Shown here piece by piece: positions 17,229-26,509 of a DNA stretch of 64,000 bases. The notes beneath the pieces were generated by a model. It worked only from the letters and a program-made list of their open reading frames with translations. It did not search any database and was not told where the DNA came from. The stretch spans positions 1 to 64,000 of the forward strand of contig JAGBFA010000009.1 in assembly GCA_017936685.1 (NCBI GenBank), read 5' to 3'. Every line of letters starts with the position of its first letter. Position 1 is the first letter of the stretch. This DNA is from Alistipes sp. Its GTDB lineage: Bacteria; Bacteroidota; Bacteroidia; Bacteroidales; Rikenellaceae. The translations under genes and the position numbers were made by a program.

Positions 17229-19832
17229 TCAGAATGTCTGACCCATGGTGAAATGGAACTGGCTTCCGCTGCGTGTGGTCGAGCCGTAGGGAGCGTCGAA
17301 GCCCCAGCCCCAGTCGATGCCGAGCATACCAACCACGGGCAGATACAGACGCACGCCGACACCGGCCGCACGCTTGATCTTGAACGGCGAAAACTCCTTC
17401 CACGAGTTGAATCCGTTACCGCCCTCCAAGAAGCCGAGCACGTAGATCGACGACTGCGGTTTGAGGATTATCGGGTAGCGCAGCTCGACGGTGTATTTGT
17501 TGTATGCCACCGAGTAGTACGACGAGGGATCCAGCGCACCGTCCTCGTAACCGCGCATGGCGATGATATCCACACCATATATATTATAGCCGGTCATGCC
17601 GTCGCCACCGATCTCGAATCGTTCGAAAGGCGAGACCTTGTTTTTGTTGTAGTGACCCAGATAACCCATCTCGGCCGAGGCCATCAGCACGAGGTTCTGA
17701 TTGGTGGTAAGCGGGAAGAACCACTTGGCTTTGAGGTTCCACTTGTGGAACTCGATCCAGCGGTAGCGGTCCTGGTCGGAGAGCTTGCTGTCGCCGTAGT
17801 CCTTGCCGTCCCACAGCGAGAAGGGAGGCGTGGCCTGCACCGAGGCGGTGAACTCCGAACCGCTGCGCGAGAAGAATGGCGAATCGACCGACGAGCGTTG
17901 CAGCACTAATTTGAGCGACAGCATGTTGGAGTGTCCGTCGCTGATGATGAATGACGACCAGCCCTTCAAGCCGTAACGCTGGTATGCCAACTCGGCATAG
18001 AGCGTGAAATAGGGATCGGGCCACGTCAGACGCTTGCCTAAACCGATGGCGATACCTGTCGAACGGTAGTACATCGAGGCCGACTGCCATGCGTAGAGGG
18101 CGTTGTTCTGCTCGGAGATATGCGCCGATATGGTGAACGAGTTGGGACGGCGGCCGCCCAACCACGGATCGGTGAAGCTCAGTGCAAGAGCCTTGTAATA
18201 CGTACCGTTGGTCTGACCCGAGATAGAGAGTCGCTGATTCTGACCTGCGGGATAGGGTCGCCATGCACCCTTCTTGAAGAAGTTGCGGATAGAGAGGTTG
18301 TTGAGCGTGACACCGATCGAGCCGACGAACGTGCCCGAACCCCAGCCGCCGGCGATGTTGAACTGGTCGCTGGCCTTCTCCTGCAACGGCCAGTTGATGT
18401 CGACCAACTCGTTGCTGACGGGCTTTATGTCGGGCATGACGTTCTCCTCGTCGAAGTGTCCCATCGACATAAGCGTGCGCATGGTCTGCATGAGCATGGC
18501 GCGGTTGTACAGCTCGCCCGGGCGCACATACAGCTCGCGGCGTATGACCTCGTCGTCGACACGCATGTTGCCCGATATGCCCACCTCGTTGATGGTGAAC
18601 GGTTTGCCCTCGAAGATGCGGATTTCCAGATCGAGCGAGTCCTTGCCCACGACGATCTCGGCCGGTTCGATCTGCGACATCAGGTAACCGTTGTTGTTGT
18701 AGAGCGACGAAATGGACATCTCCTCGGGATTGGTCTCCTTGCCGATGCCCAGACGCTTGTGCATCGATTTCTTGTCGTACACGTCGCCCGGCTGCACGCC
18801 GAACATCTCGGAGAGCTGCTCGGTGGTGTAGATCGAGTTGCCTACCCACGATATGTTGCGGATATAGTACTTGTTACCCTCGGATATGTCTATGTCGATG
18901 CCGATGGTCTTGTAGTCTATGTCGTATATCGAGTCCTTGATGATGGTGGCGTTGCGATAGCCGCGCGCATTGTAGAAGTCGAGCAGCAGCTCCTTGTCCT
19001 CCTCGTAATCGGTCTCGGAGAGCTTGTGGCTCTGGAAGATGTTGATGCTCTTCTGGTGAGTCTTCTTGAATGTGCGGCGCAGACGCTTGTCGTCAAAGGC
19101 CTCGTTGCCGTTGAAGTTGATCTTGCCGATCTTCACCTTGGGGTTCTTGTCTATGAGGAAGGTGACGTTGACGCACTGTTCGTAGACCGAGTCGTTGTCG
19201 ATGCGCACGTCGACCTGACAGTTGCGGAAACCCTTTTTCGAGAAGTGGCTCTTGATGAGTTTGGTGTTCTTGTCGATCACATAGTCCGACAACTCCGTGT
19301 TGCGGCGCAGCTTCAGCTCCTCGATCAGATCCTTCTGCTTGCCCTTGCCCACGCCCTCGAACTGCCAGCGCAGGATACGCGGACGCTCTTTGAGGAATAC
19401 TTCCAGATCGAGCGAATCGCTCTCGATGGTGGCACCTATCTGCACGTCGGAGAAATACTTGGGTGCCCATAGGCGCTGTATGGCGTTGGATATGAACTTG
19501 CTGGGCAGATATATCGAGTCGCCCTCCTCCAATCCGGCCGACGATTTCAATATGTCGTGGTTGAGGTACTTCACACCGTGCAGGTTGATCTTGCGAATGT
19601 AGTATAGTTTGCCGTCGCTTTGGGTCATCATCGGGGCATCGGCATCGAACTCCACCGAGTCGGGCTGTATGTTGCCCGATACCTCGCTGATGGCGTAACT
19701 GCGGTCGGAGATCTGCGACGTCGAATCGGCCTTCTCCGCCATAGCCGCCGAGGCAGGCTGCTGCGCATCGGCACCGGTTGCAATCAACATGGCCGCGGCC
19801 GTAAAGAGTATCGCAAAATGTGTATATTTCAT
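17229..19832 (-). CDS. bamA: Outer membrane protein assembly factor BamA
   Basis: BamA is the Omp85-family pore that inserts beta-barrel proteins into the outer membrane. The 867-residue protein has a signal peptide, an N-terminal extension of about 60 residues, POTRA domains (for example LHGVKYLNHDILKSSAGLEEG, INFNGNEAFDDKRL, ISWVGNSIYTTEQLSEMFG and VGISGNMRVDDEVIRREL) and a C-terminal 16-strand barrel. It ends in a terminal Phe (FHFTMGQTF), the barrel's insertion signal. It starts 8 bases after the uppS stop, so the genes are co-transcribed. Confidence 0.95.
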   Translation of the reverse strand: MKYTHFAILFTAAAMLIATGADAQQPASAAMAEKADSTSQISDRSYAISEVSGNIQPDSVEFDADAPMMTQSDGKLYYIRKINLHGVKYLNHDILKSSAGLEEGDSIYLPSKFISNAIQRLWAPKYFSDVQIGATIESDSLDLEVFLKERPRILRWQFEGVGKGKQKDLIEELKLRRNTELSDYVIDKNTKLIKSHFSKKGFRNCQVDVRIDNDSVYEQCVNVTFLIDKNPKVKIGKINFNGNEAFDDKRLRRTFKKTHQKSINIFQSHKLSETDYEEDKELLLDFYNARGYRNATIIKDSIYDIDYKTIGIDIDISEGNKYYIRNISWVGNSIYTTEQLSEMFGVQPGDVYDKKSMHKRLGIGKETNPEEMSISSLYNNNGYLMSQIEPAEIVVGKDSLDLEIRIFEGKPFTINEVGISGNMRVDDEVIRRELYVRPGELYNRAMLMQTMRTLMSMGHFDEENVMPDIKPVSNELVDINWPLQEKASDQFNIAGGWGSGTFVGSIGVTLNNLSIRNFFKKGAWRPYPAGQNQRLSISGQTNGTYYKALALSFTDPWLGGRRPNSFTISAHISEQNNALYAWQSASMYYRSTGIAIGLGKRLTWPDPYFTLYAELAYQRYGLKGWSSFIISDGHSNMLSLKLVLQRSSVDSPFFSRSGSEFTASVQATPPFSLWDGKDYGDSKLSDQDRYRWIEFHKWNLKAKWFFPLTTNQNLVLMASAEMGYLGHYNKNKVSPFERFEIGGDGMTGYNIYGVDIIAMRGYEDGALDPSSYYSVAYNKYTVELRYPIILKPQSSIYVLGFLEGGNGFNSWKEFSPFKIKRAAGVGVRLYLPVVGMLGIDWGWGFDAPYGSTTRSGSQFHFTMGQTF

Positions 19833-19840
19833 CGAAAAAA

Positions 19841-20566
19841 CTATAATTTTTTATCGTTAACCAATCCGTAGCGGCGATCGCGGCGGGCGAACTCCTCGAC
19901 GGCCGCATCGAACTGCTCCTCGCCGAAGTCGGGCCACAGCACCGTCGGGAAGTAGAGTTCGGCATACGACGCCTGCCACAACAGAAAGTTGCTCAGACGG
20001 CACTCGCCGCCCGAACGCACTATGATATCGGGATCGGGTATCGAGGCCGTGTAGAGCGCGTCGGAGATGGTCTGCTCGTCGATGTCGTCGGCCGACAGCT
20101 CGCCTGCGGCCACACGCCGTGCCAGCGTCTGAACGCCGGCAACGATCTCGCTGCGCGACGAGTAGTCGAAAGCCAGCACCAATGTCAGCTTATCGCCGTC
20201 CGAGGTCTGCCGCTCGATCGATTCCAGGTGCTCGCGCACACGCTCCGAGAAGCGGCTGCGCCTGCCTATGACCACCACCCTGACGCCCTGCCGCCGCAAC
20301 TCCTCCACCTCGGAGATGACGCTGCGGCAGAAAAGCTCCATTATGGCCTCGACCTCCTGCTGGGGACGACCCCAGTTCTCGGTCGAGAAAGCATAGAGCG
20401 TCAGATACTTCACACCGTTGCGCACAGCCGCGCGCACCGAGGCTCTGACCGACTCCACGCCGGCTATGTGACCCTCGTAACGCTCCTTGCCGAGCTGTTG
20501 CGCCCAGCGGCCGTTGCCGTCCATGATGATGGCAACGTGCTGCGGTATGGAACTTCTGTCAGTCAT
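19841..20566 (-). CDS. uppS: Isoprenyl transferase (undecaprenyl diphosphate synthase)
   Basis: UppS makes the C55 lipid carrier for peptidoglycan and other envelope glycans. The 241-residue protein starts with the family signature HVAIIMDGNGRWAQQLGK, whose Asp binds magnesium. It also has GVKYLTLYAFSTENW, and the C-terminal DIIVRSGGECRLSNFLLWQ substrate-binding stretch. An in-frame ATG at 20629 would add 21 residues, but a -7 box at 20576-20583 lies between the two starts, so the ATG ending at 20566 is chosen. The operon continues into bamA. Confidence 0.94.
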   Translation of the reverse strand: MTDRSSIPQHVAIIMDGNGRWAQQLGKERYEGHIAGVESVRASVRAAVRNGVKYLTLYAFSTENWGRPQQEVEAIMELFCRSVISEVEELRRQGVRVVVIGRRSRFSERVREHLESIERQTSDGDKLTLVLAFDYSSRSEIVAGVQTLARRVAAGELSADDIDEQTISDALYTASIPDPDIIVRSGGECRLSNFLLWQASYAELYFPTVLWPDFGEEQFDAAVEEFARRDRRYGLVNDKKL

Positions 20567-20575
20567 AATAACTTG

Positions 20576-20583
20576 CAAATGTA
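20576..20583 (-). promoter_or_regulatory. Probable -7 box of uppS
   Basis: Read on the minus strand, TACATTTG ends 9 bases before the uppS ATG, so the leader would be only a few bases. The -33 position has only a T-rich match. Confidence 0.5.
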
Positions 20584-20665
20584 AGCATTTTAATCTTAAA
20601 ACGGAAGCATATCGCCTAAAATACTGCACGGCGGCCTCCTTGCGGTATTGTCAACGTTCTGCGAA

Positions 20666-21544
20666 TCAATCGCGTCGGTCGACCCCCCACATCATCTTAT
20701 TCCTTAACGTGTCGTAGAATGAATTATTATGCGGCGTGGCCAAAAAAAGCCTCTGTCCGTCGCACGTTATGCGCACCCTGTCGCCGTCGTCGAGACTATC
20801 GACGCGGTTGTCGACCGATAGCAGTGCCGACTGCGAGCGCGAGCGCAGCACAAGTTCTATGGTGCTCGAATCGGGAATCACCACCGGACGCATGGTCAGA
20901 TTGTGCGGTGCCAGCGGAGATAGCAGCAGGCATCGGCACGAGGGTGACACGATGGGGCCTCCCGCACTGAGCGAATAGGCCGTCGAGCCGGTGGGCGTGG
21001 CAACGATCACGCCGTCGCCGTAGTAGGTGGCTATCATCTCGCCGTCGACATACGCCTCGACCGAGATCATGGTGGCACCGCGGCGTTGTATGGCAGTCTC
21101 GTTCAGCGCGTGATGCACCTCCTGCGTGCCGGCCGCGCCGCTCTCGACGCGGAGCATCGTCCGCGGTTCGCAGTGCAGCTGTCCGCGTGCTATGCGCTCC
21201 ATCAGGGAGTCGATGCCCTCGCCGTTGTTTTCGGTGAGGAATCCGAGCCGTCCGCTGTTGATGCCGGCAACGGGCGTGTCGCGCCGCGCCAGACGGTGAA
21301 TGCCGTCCAAGAGCGTGCCGTCGCCGCCGTAGCAGATCATCACCTCGTCGCCGCCGGTCGAGGGTGCCTGGCCGCGATAGATCCTCTCGGCCGGCACGAC
21401 GATGCCGGTCAGCGACGTGGCGACATCGGCAAACTCCTCATTTATCGAGTAGTCGAACCCGTAACGGCCGATAGCCTCGAACAGCGAGGCGATCTGAGAG
21501 GGGGAGTGCGCCGACTGCCGGCGCGAAAAAAGTATGATATTCAT
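20666..21544 (-). CDS. nadK: NAD kinase
   Basis: NadK phosphorylates NAD to NADP using ATP. The 292-residue protein carries the GGDGTLLDGIHRL motif near residue 72 (catalytic Asp), the AGINSGRLGFLTEN motif near 94, NETAIQRR near 147 and the glycine-rich TPTGSTAYSLSAGGPI stretch near 181, in the expected order. It is divergent from pdxJ across 52 bases and lies 99 bases upstream of the uppS start on the same strand. This arrangement is common in Bacteroidales. Confidence 0.95.
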   Translation of the reverse strand: MNIILFSRRQSAHSPSQIASLFEAIGRYGFDYSINEEFADVATSLTGIVVPAERIYRGQAPSTGGDEVMICYGGDGTLLDGIHRLARRDTPVAGINSGRLGFLTENNGEGIDSLMERIARGQLHCEPRTMLRVESGAAGTQEVHHALNETAIQRRGATMISVEAYVDGEMIATYYGDGVIVATPTGSTAYSLSAGGPIVSPSCRCLLLSPLAPHNLTMRPVVIPDSSTIELVLRSRSQSALLSVDNRVDSLDDGDRVRITCDGQRLFLATPHNNSFYDTLRNKMMWGVDRRD

Positions 21545-21567
21545 TCAGCCAAACGAAAAATAATACT

Positions 21568-21588
21568 TAACTTTACAGGGCAAATATA
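21568..21588. promoter_or_regulatory. Divergent promoter region nadK/pdxJ
   Basis: On the minus strand TATATTTG (21588 to 21581) lies 36 bases before the nadK ATG. On the plus strand TAACTTTA at 21568-21575 precedes pdxJ. The -33 boxes are not clear on either strand. Confidence 0.45.
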
Positions 21589-21596
21589 CGTATTTT

Positions 21597-22325
21597 ATGA
21601 CAAAACTGAGTGTAAATGTCAATAAGATTGCCGTGGTGCGCAACTCGCGCGGCGGCAATGTCCCCGATCTGCTGCGCGCCGCCCTCGACATCGAGCGGTT
21701 CGGTGCCGACGGCATCACCGTGCACCCTCGCCCCGACGCACGTCACATACGCTATCAGGACGTGCGCGATCTCAAACGCGAGATCCGTACCGAGCTCAAC
21801 GTCGAGGGCAACCCCACGGAGAGCTTCTGCGCGCTGGTGGAGGAGGTGTGCCCCGCGCAGGTGACACTCGTGCCCGACGCGCCCGATGCGCTGACCTCCA
21901 ACGCAGGGTGGAACACGGTGGCCAACAGGGAGTTTCTCACTCAGATGTGCGAGCGTTTCCGCCGTCGCGGCATTCGCGTTTCGATATTCGTCGACCCGTC
22001 GGAAGAGATGGTGGCCGGTGCCGCCGCCTGCGGAGCCGACCGCGTGGAGCTGTACACCGAGGCCTACGCCCGCAACTATCCCGCCGATGCCGAAAAGGCC
22101 ATAGCCGATTATGTCGCCGCCGCCGCCGAGGCGCGCCGCATGGGGCTGGGACTCAATGCCGGACACGATCTCAACACCGAAAACCTGACATACTTCATCA
22201 GCCGCATACCGTGGTGCGACGAGGTGTCGATAGGCCACGCGCTCATCAGCGACGCCCTCTACTGGGGTTTGGAGAACACCGTGGGCATCTATCGCCGCTG
22301 CATCGAGCTGGCCGAAACCCGTTAA
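21597..22325 (+). CDS. pdxJ: Pyridoxine 5'-phosphate synthase PdxJ
   Basis: PdxJ condenses 3-amino-1-hydroxyacetone phosphate with 1-deoxyxylulose 5-phosphate to form pyridoxine 5'-phosphate (vitamin B6). The 242-residue TIM-barrel protein has the N-terminal [16 protein letters not shown], the [16 protein letters not shown] segment with conserved His/Arg, [12 protein letters not shown] with its catalytic Glu, and the C-terminal [10 protein letters not shown] and [12 protein letters not shown] motifs. Length is normal. An SGNH hydrolase gene follows 28 bases later. Confidence 0.95.
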   Translation: MTKLSVNVNKIAVVRNSRGGNVPDLLRAALDIERFGADGITVHPRPDARHIRYQDVRDLKREIRTELNVEGNPTESFCALVEEVCPAQVTLVPDAPDALTSNAGWNTVANREFLTQMCERFRRRGIRVSIFVDPSEEMVAGAAACGADRVELYTEAYARNYPADAEKAIADYVAAAAEARRMGLGLNAGHDLNTENLTYFISRIPWCDEVSIGHALISDALYWGLENTVGIYRRCIELAETR

Positions 22326-22353
22326 CGCGACAACAACAGACTACCTCAATATC

Positions 22354-23013
22354 ATGAAACGAATTTTAACCATCATCGCCGCCACGCTGCTCATCTGCTC
22401 GGCGGCCGAGGCGCAGAACGCCTACAACTACCAGAAACGCAGCCATTACGCAGTATTGCCCGTACACCGGTCGAGCATCGTCTTTTTGGGCGACAGCATC
22501 ACCGACTACGGCGATTGGAGCGAGTGGTTCGGCAACGCCAAGATCATCAACCGCGGCATCAGCGGCGACCGCGTCGAGTGGCTGCTCACGCGCATGGATC
22601 CCATCGTCGAGGGTCAGCCCGCAAAGATATTTCTTATGATCGGCACCAACGATCTGGCTGCCGGCGCCACGCCCGAAGCTGTCGTGGAGAACATCTGCAA
22701 GGTCATCGACCGCATACTGACCGAGTCGCCGCGCACACGGCTCTACGTCCAGAGCCTCTTTCCGGTCAACGGCGAGGCCTTCAAGGATAAGATGGCCAAG
22801 AAGAACCACTGGTCGAAAGGTGCGGAGATCATCGCCGTCAACAAGGCTCTTGCCGAGGAGTGCGCTGAGCGCGGCGTGCCCTTTATCGACGTATATTCGT
22901 CGCTTACCGACTCGCGCGGCATGCTCGACGAGCGTTACACCAACGACGGCCTGCACCTGATGGCCGACGGCTACAAGGTGTGGGTGGAGCTTCTGCGACC
23001 CTATGTGAAATAG
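22354..23013 (+). CDS. Exported SGNH/GDSL-family hydrolase
   Basis: A 219-residue protein with a signal peptide (cleavage after AEA/AQ near residue 22) and the SGNH blocks: block I FLGDSITDYGDW (nucleophile Ser), block II NRGISGDR (Gly), block III MIGTNDL (Asn) and block V NDGLHLMADGY (Asp and His). Such enzymes remove acyl or acetyl groups from lipids or glycans. The closest relatives I know are annotated as GDSL lipases or sialate-type O-acetylesterases, so the substrate is open. It probably acts in the periplasm and may be transcribed with pdxJ and the next gene. Confidence 0.85.
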   Translation: MKRILTIIAATLLICSAAEAQNAYNYQKRSHYAVLPVHRSSIVFLGDSITDYGDWSEWFGNAKIINRGISGDRVEWLLTRMDPIVEGQPAKIFLMIGTNDLAAGATPEAVVENICKVIDRILTESPRTRLYVQSLFPVNGEAFKDKMAKKNHWSKGAEIIAVNKALAEECAERGVPFIDVYSSLTDSRGMLDERYTNDGLHLMADGYKVWVELLRPYVK

Positions 23014-23034
23014 CAATAAACGCAAACGACAGTA

Positions 23035-24480
23035 ATGCAGCAGACAACTATCGCCACGGCACTCGATGCCCCCATATTCGAACACATACGCGACACGGTC
23101 GATGAGATGGGACTGGAAGCCTACGTCGTAGGCGGCTACGTGCGCGACTACTACCTGCGCCGCCCCTCGACCGACATCGATGTGGTGGTGGTGGGCAGCG
23201 GCGTGGAGGTGGCCGAGAGACTGGGCGAGAAGCTGCATGCCAAGGTCTCGATATTCAAACGCTTCGGCACGGCCATGCTGCGCTGGCACGGCACCGAGGT
23301 GGAGTTCGTCGGTGCACGCAAGGAGTCCTATTCGCACGACTCGCGCAAGCCGCAGGTGGAGCCGGGCACGCTCGAAGACGACCAGCGTCGCCGCGATTTC
23401 ACCATAAACGCCATGGCGTGGTCGCTCAACACCGCCACGTTCGGCCGTCTGGTCGACCCCTTCGACGGGGTTTACGACATGCAGGAGCGCATCATACGCA
23501 CGCCGTGCGACCCCGATGTCACCTTCTCGGACGATCCGCTGCGCATGATGCGCGCCATACGCTTCGCTACGCAGTTGGGATTCGACATCGACGACGAGAC
23601 GTTCGAGGCCATACGCCGCAACCGCGAGCGCATACGCATCGTGTCGAAAGAGCGTATCATCGTCGAGCTTAACAAGATAGTGGCCTCGCCCGTGCCGTCG
23701 ATAGGCTTCGAGCTGCTCAACACCTCGGGGCTTCTCGAACTCATATTTCCCGAGATGCACCGTCTGTCGGGCGTCGAGCGGCGCGGCAGCCACTCCCATA
23801 AAGATGTATTCAAACATACGCTCAAAGTGTTAGACAATGTGGCGCACCGCTCCGACGACGTGTGGCTGCGGTGGGCTGCCGTCATGCACGACATAGCCAA
23901 GCCTCTGACCAAGGCCTACGATCCGCGCATAGGCTGGACTTTTCATCAACACGAGGTCGTCGGCTCGAAGATGGTGCCGCAGATATTCCGCCGGCTGAAA
24001 CTTCCGATGAACGAACACATGCGCTTCGTGCAGAAGATGGTCTTTCTGCATCTGCGCCCCATAATCCTCTCGGAGGATATGGTGACCGACTCGGCCGTGC
24101 GGCGGCTGCTGTTCGAGGCGGGCGACGATGTGGAGCGGCTCATGATGCTCTGCCAGGCCGACATCACCTCGGGCATCGACGCTAAGGTGAAACGCTACAT
24201 GGCCAACTTCGAGCTTGTGCGCAGCAAGATGCGCGATTTGGAGGAGCGCGACCGCATACGCAACTTCCAGCCTCCCGTAACGGGCGATCTTATAATGCAG
24301 ACCTACGATCTTAGGCCGTGCAGTCTGATAGGCGAGATAAAGGAGCGCATCAAGAACGCCATTCTCGACGGCGAGATACCCAACGATTACGATGCGGCCT
24401 ATCAGATGATGGAGCGTCTGGCCGCCGAGCACGGGCTCGAAAAACGCGGCGGCGGCGACACCCCCGCCTGCGAGGCGTAG
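23035..24480 (+). CDS. cca: CCA tRNA nucleotidyltransferase with HD domain
   Basis: A 481-residue class II nucleotidyltransferase. The head domain has VVGGYVRDYYLRRPSTDIDV, with the GG-VRD motif and the metal-binding DxD at about residues 47-49. RRRDFTINAMAW and the RxxRFATQLGF neck region follow. From about residue 235 an HD phosphohydrolase domain appears (SHKDVFKHTLKVLDNV and VMHDIAKP). The combination is typical of Bacteroidetes enzymes that add or repair the CCA end of tRNA. A poly(A) polymerase activity cannot be ruled out from sequence alone. Confidence 0.92.
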   Translation: MQQTTIATALDAPIFEHIRDTVDEMGLEAYVVGGYVRDYYLRRPSTDIDVVVVGSGVEVAERLGEKLHAKVSIFKRFGTAMLRWHGTEVEFVGARKESYSHDSRKPQVEPGTLEDDQRRRDFTINAMAWSLNTATFGRLVDPFDGVYDMQERIIRTPCDPDVTFSDDPLRMMRAIRFATQLGFDIDDETFEAIRRNRERIRIVSKERIIVELNKIVASPVPSIGFELLNTSGLLELIFPEMHRLSGVERRGSHSHKDVFKHTLKVLDNVAHRSDDVWLRWAAVMHDIAKPLTKAYDPRIGWTFHQHEVVGSKMVPQIFRRLKLPMNEHMRFVQKMVFLHLRPIILSEDMVTDSAVRRLLFEAGDDVERLMMLCQADITSGIDAKVKRYMANFELVRSKMRDLEERDRIRNFQPPVTGDLIMQTYDLRPCSLIGEIKERIKNAILDGEIPNDYDAAYQMMERLAAEHGLEKRGGGDTPACEA

Positions 24481-24556
24481 AACCATTGCCGAAAAGTTCG
24501 CGCGGAGCTGAAATAGGGTATAAGACGCCGCAATATTGGTCGTTTGGTCGAATGGG

Positions 24557-24588
24557 TTTGGACGGAGCGGTTCAATCGATTTATTTTG
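24557..24588 (+). promoter_or_regulatory. Promoter of the AraC-family gene
   Basis: TTTG at 24557-24560, 20 bases, TTATTTTG at 24581-24588 (one mismatch to TAnnTTTG). The start codon is 27 bases downstream. Confidence 0.5.
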
Positions 24589-24615
24589 TTGCAATATTAA
24601 TTGCGAACAGACAAT

Positions 24616-25524
24616 ATGAACGATTTATCATATCAGCCGCCGTGCGTGCAACCGCAGCGCATATGCTCCATCGGCGACGACTTCATCATGATAGGTGATG
24701 TGACAATCAATGATATAGCACTCGTCAGAGAGTTGATGGAACGACAGTCGACATCGGTCATCGTGTGCAGAAGCGGAGCCATCGATCTGCGCATCGACTT
24801 CGAGCAGCAGACCGTCGAGTCGCCTGCCATGATCGTCACTCTGCCTTCGCAACATATCGAGTGTGTGTCGATAAGCCCCAACTTCGAGGCGATGATGATA
24901 AGCATGTCTGACCGTTTTATCGACATGCTCAACATATCGTCCAGCACGCAGGTGTTCATGGCCGTGCGCAACAATCCTGTCATACAGCTCGACTACAACA
25001 CCGTAAATGCCGTGGAGGGCTATCGCGAGATTATCGGCAAGGCGATAAGCCACGTCGCCAACCCCTATCGTCTGGAAGTGGTGGAGAATTTTACGCGTGC
25101 ATTCTTCTATGCCGGAGGGTTATACTTCCACGAGCTGCTGAGCAGTCGGCCGACATCGTTCCACAACTCGATACTCGAACGCTTCATCGACCTGGTGCGC
25201 AACAACTATCGTCAGCAACGACGGGTGGGCTTCTATGCCGACAAACTCTGCATAACGCCGAAATATCTGTCGAAGGTGGTCAAGCAGAGCAGCGGCCAGT
25301 CGGCCGTGGAGTGGATCGACAGCTATGTGATACTCGAAGCCAAGAACCTGCTGAAAAGCTCCTATATGACCATACAGCAGATATCGGTCGAACTGAACTT
25401 TCCCAACCAGTCGTTCTTCGGCAAATACTTCAAGCGCATGACCGGCATATCGCCCAAAGAGTTCCGCGAGGGAGGGGGAATCATTACGTACCGGAGCGAG
25501 AGAACTGAGCGCGGCAGACGATAA
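24616..25524 (+). CDS. AraC-family transcriptional regulator
   Basis: A 302-residue regulator. The N-terminal ~180 residues form an AraC-type sensor region resembling the cupin-like domain of Bacteroidetes regulators. The last 100 residues contain two helix-turn-helix motifs: GFYADKLCITPKYLSKVVKQ and MTIQQISVELNFPNQSFFGK, followed by YFKRMTGISPKEFR, the AraC signature. The ATG at 24616 is used instead of an in-frame TTG at 24601. No adjacent enzyme or transporter gene gives a clue to its target; it converges with the gene at 25614. Confidence 0.9.
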   Translation: MNDLSYQPPCVQPQRICSIGDDFIMIGDVTINDIALVRELMERQSTSVIVCRSGAIDLRIDFEQQTVESPAMIVTLPSQHIECVSISPNFEAMMISMSDRFIDMLNISSSTQVFMAVRNNPVIQLDYNTVNAVEGYREIIGKAISHVANPYRLEVVENFTRAFFYAGGLYFHELLSSRPTSFHNSILERFIDLVRNNYRQQRRVGFYADKLCITPKYLSKVVKQSSGQSAVEWIDSYVILEAKNLLKSSYMTIQQISVELNFPNQSFFGKYFKRMTGISPKEFREGGGIITYRSERTERGRR

Positions 25525-25613
25525 GTGCCGCGTCCGCGGCGAGGCCGGTGTATATCCGTGCACGGCAGACGCAACCGTAGATGCGGCACCTGCCCGACTC
25601 TTTTTTGCGGCGG

Positions 25614-26327
25614 TCAGCCTCTGGAAACTTTTTGTGCTTGCAACGCCTCGATGAAATCCGAAAACTCGCGCCACAGCGGTTCGGTCTGCAACCACAGTTC
25701 GCGCGCTTCGGCCGCACGCGAGGGCGAGGCCGAAGATATGTCGCGCAGATACTCCTCGTCGGCGGGGTGTTCGTCGGCGGTGAACTCCGCGAAATACTCC
25801 TTGAAGTTGCGTTGCAGCAGCCGCAGCAGCTCCCCGTCGAGAGTGCCGCCGCGTCGCCAGCCCGCCCACAGACGTGCTATGACGGCTGCCGGCAGCTTGT
25901 CGTTGAGATCGATCGAGATCTCGTCGAATGCCTCCCACTCCTGCGTTGCCGCATAGCATAGTGCCAGCAGACAGACGCTGCCCGTATGATCCTCCGGATC
26001 GACGTCGAGCAGCATCTCCAAGACGGCCGTGGCCATCTCCAAGTCACCCAGCAGAAAGTGGTCGACAGCCGTGTCGTGGAGGATCTCTATGGCCGCCGCC
26101 GTGTTGTCGTGCTCCCAGCGCAGCTCCACTTCTTCCTCTTCGGGCAGTAGAGCCACGATGTCCTGAAAGGCGTGGAAGCGTTCGTTGCATGCCGACTCCA
26201 CGTCGCCTGCCGCCTGCATGTCGGCTGCGGCCGCGGCTCGGCGCACGAAGTCGTAACGTCCGCGTCCGATGATCTCGAAACGCTGGTCGTCGGTGGGGCG
26301 GAGCTTAGGGTAGGAGTTTTTATCCAT
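25614..26327 (-). CDS. Hypothetical protein with helical repeat region
   Basis: A 237-residue protein without signal peptide or membrane segment. It starts MDKNSYPKLRPTDDQRFEIIGRGRYD. The middle, about residues 65-150, has helix pairs resembling TPR units (DTAVDHFLLGDLEMATAVLEMLL and GSVCLLALCYAATQEWEAFDEI). The frame stays open far upstream because of high GC, but the ATG at 26325-26327 fits the composition change and the likely -7 box. I do not recognise a specific family; it may be a cytoplasmic adaptor protein. Confidence 0.65.
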   Translation of the reverse strand: MDKNSYPKLRPTDDQRFEIIGRGRYDFVRRAAAAADMQAAGDVESACNERFHAFQDIVALLPEEEEVELRWEHDNTAAAIEILHDTAVDHFLLGDLEMATAVLEMLLDVDPEDHTGSVCLLALCYAATQEWEAFDEISIDLNDKLPAAVIARLWAGWRRGGTLDGELLRLLQRNFKEYFAEFTADEHPADEEYLRDISSASPSRAAEARELWLQTEPLWREFSDFIEALQAQKVSRG

Positions 26328-26433
26328 GACAGATATATGTTTTACGGTTCGTCTTTTTGGGGGTCTGTTCGAGAAGCCGGCACCGGAGCTGATCCTATCG
26401 CTTCGGTTTTCCGACCCCTGCATATACGGCAGA

Positions 26434-26441
26434 CAAATGTA
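26434..26441 (-). promoter_or_regulatory. Probable -7 box for the helical hypothetical gene
   Basis: TACATTTG on the minus strand, about 107 bases before the chosen ATG. No good -33 match was found. Confidence 0.4.
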
Positions 26442-26509
26442 GCGAAAATAATCGGAACCGATGCCTGCTGTCGTAAATTTCCTCCCTCTTGCTGGTCGTG
26501 TGCGGCTGC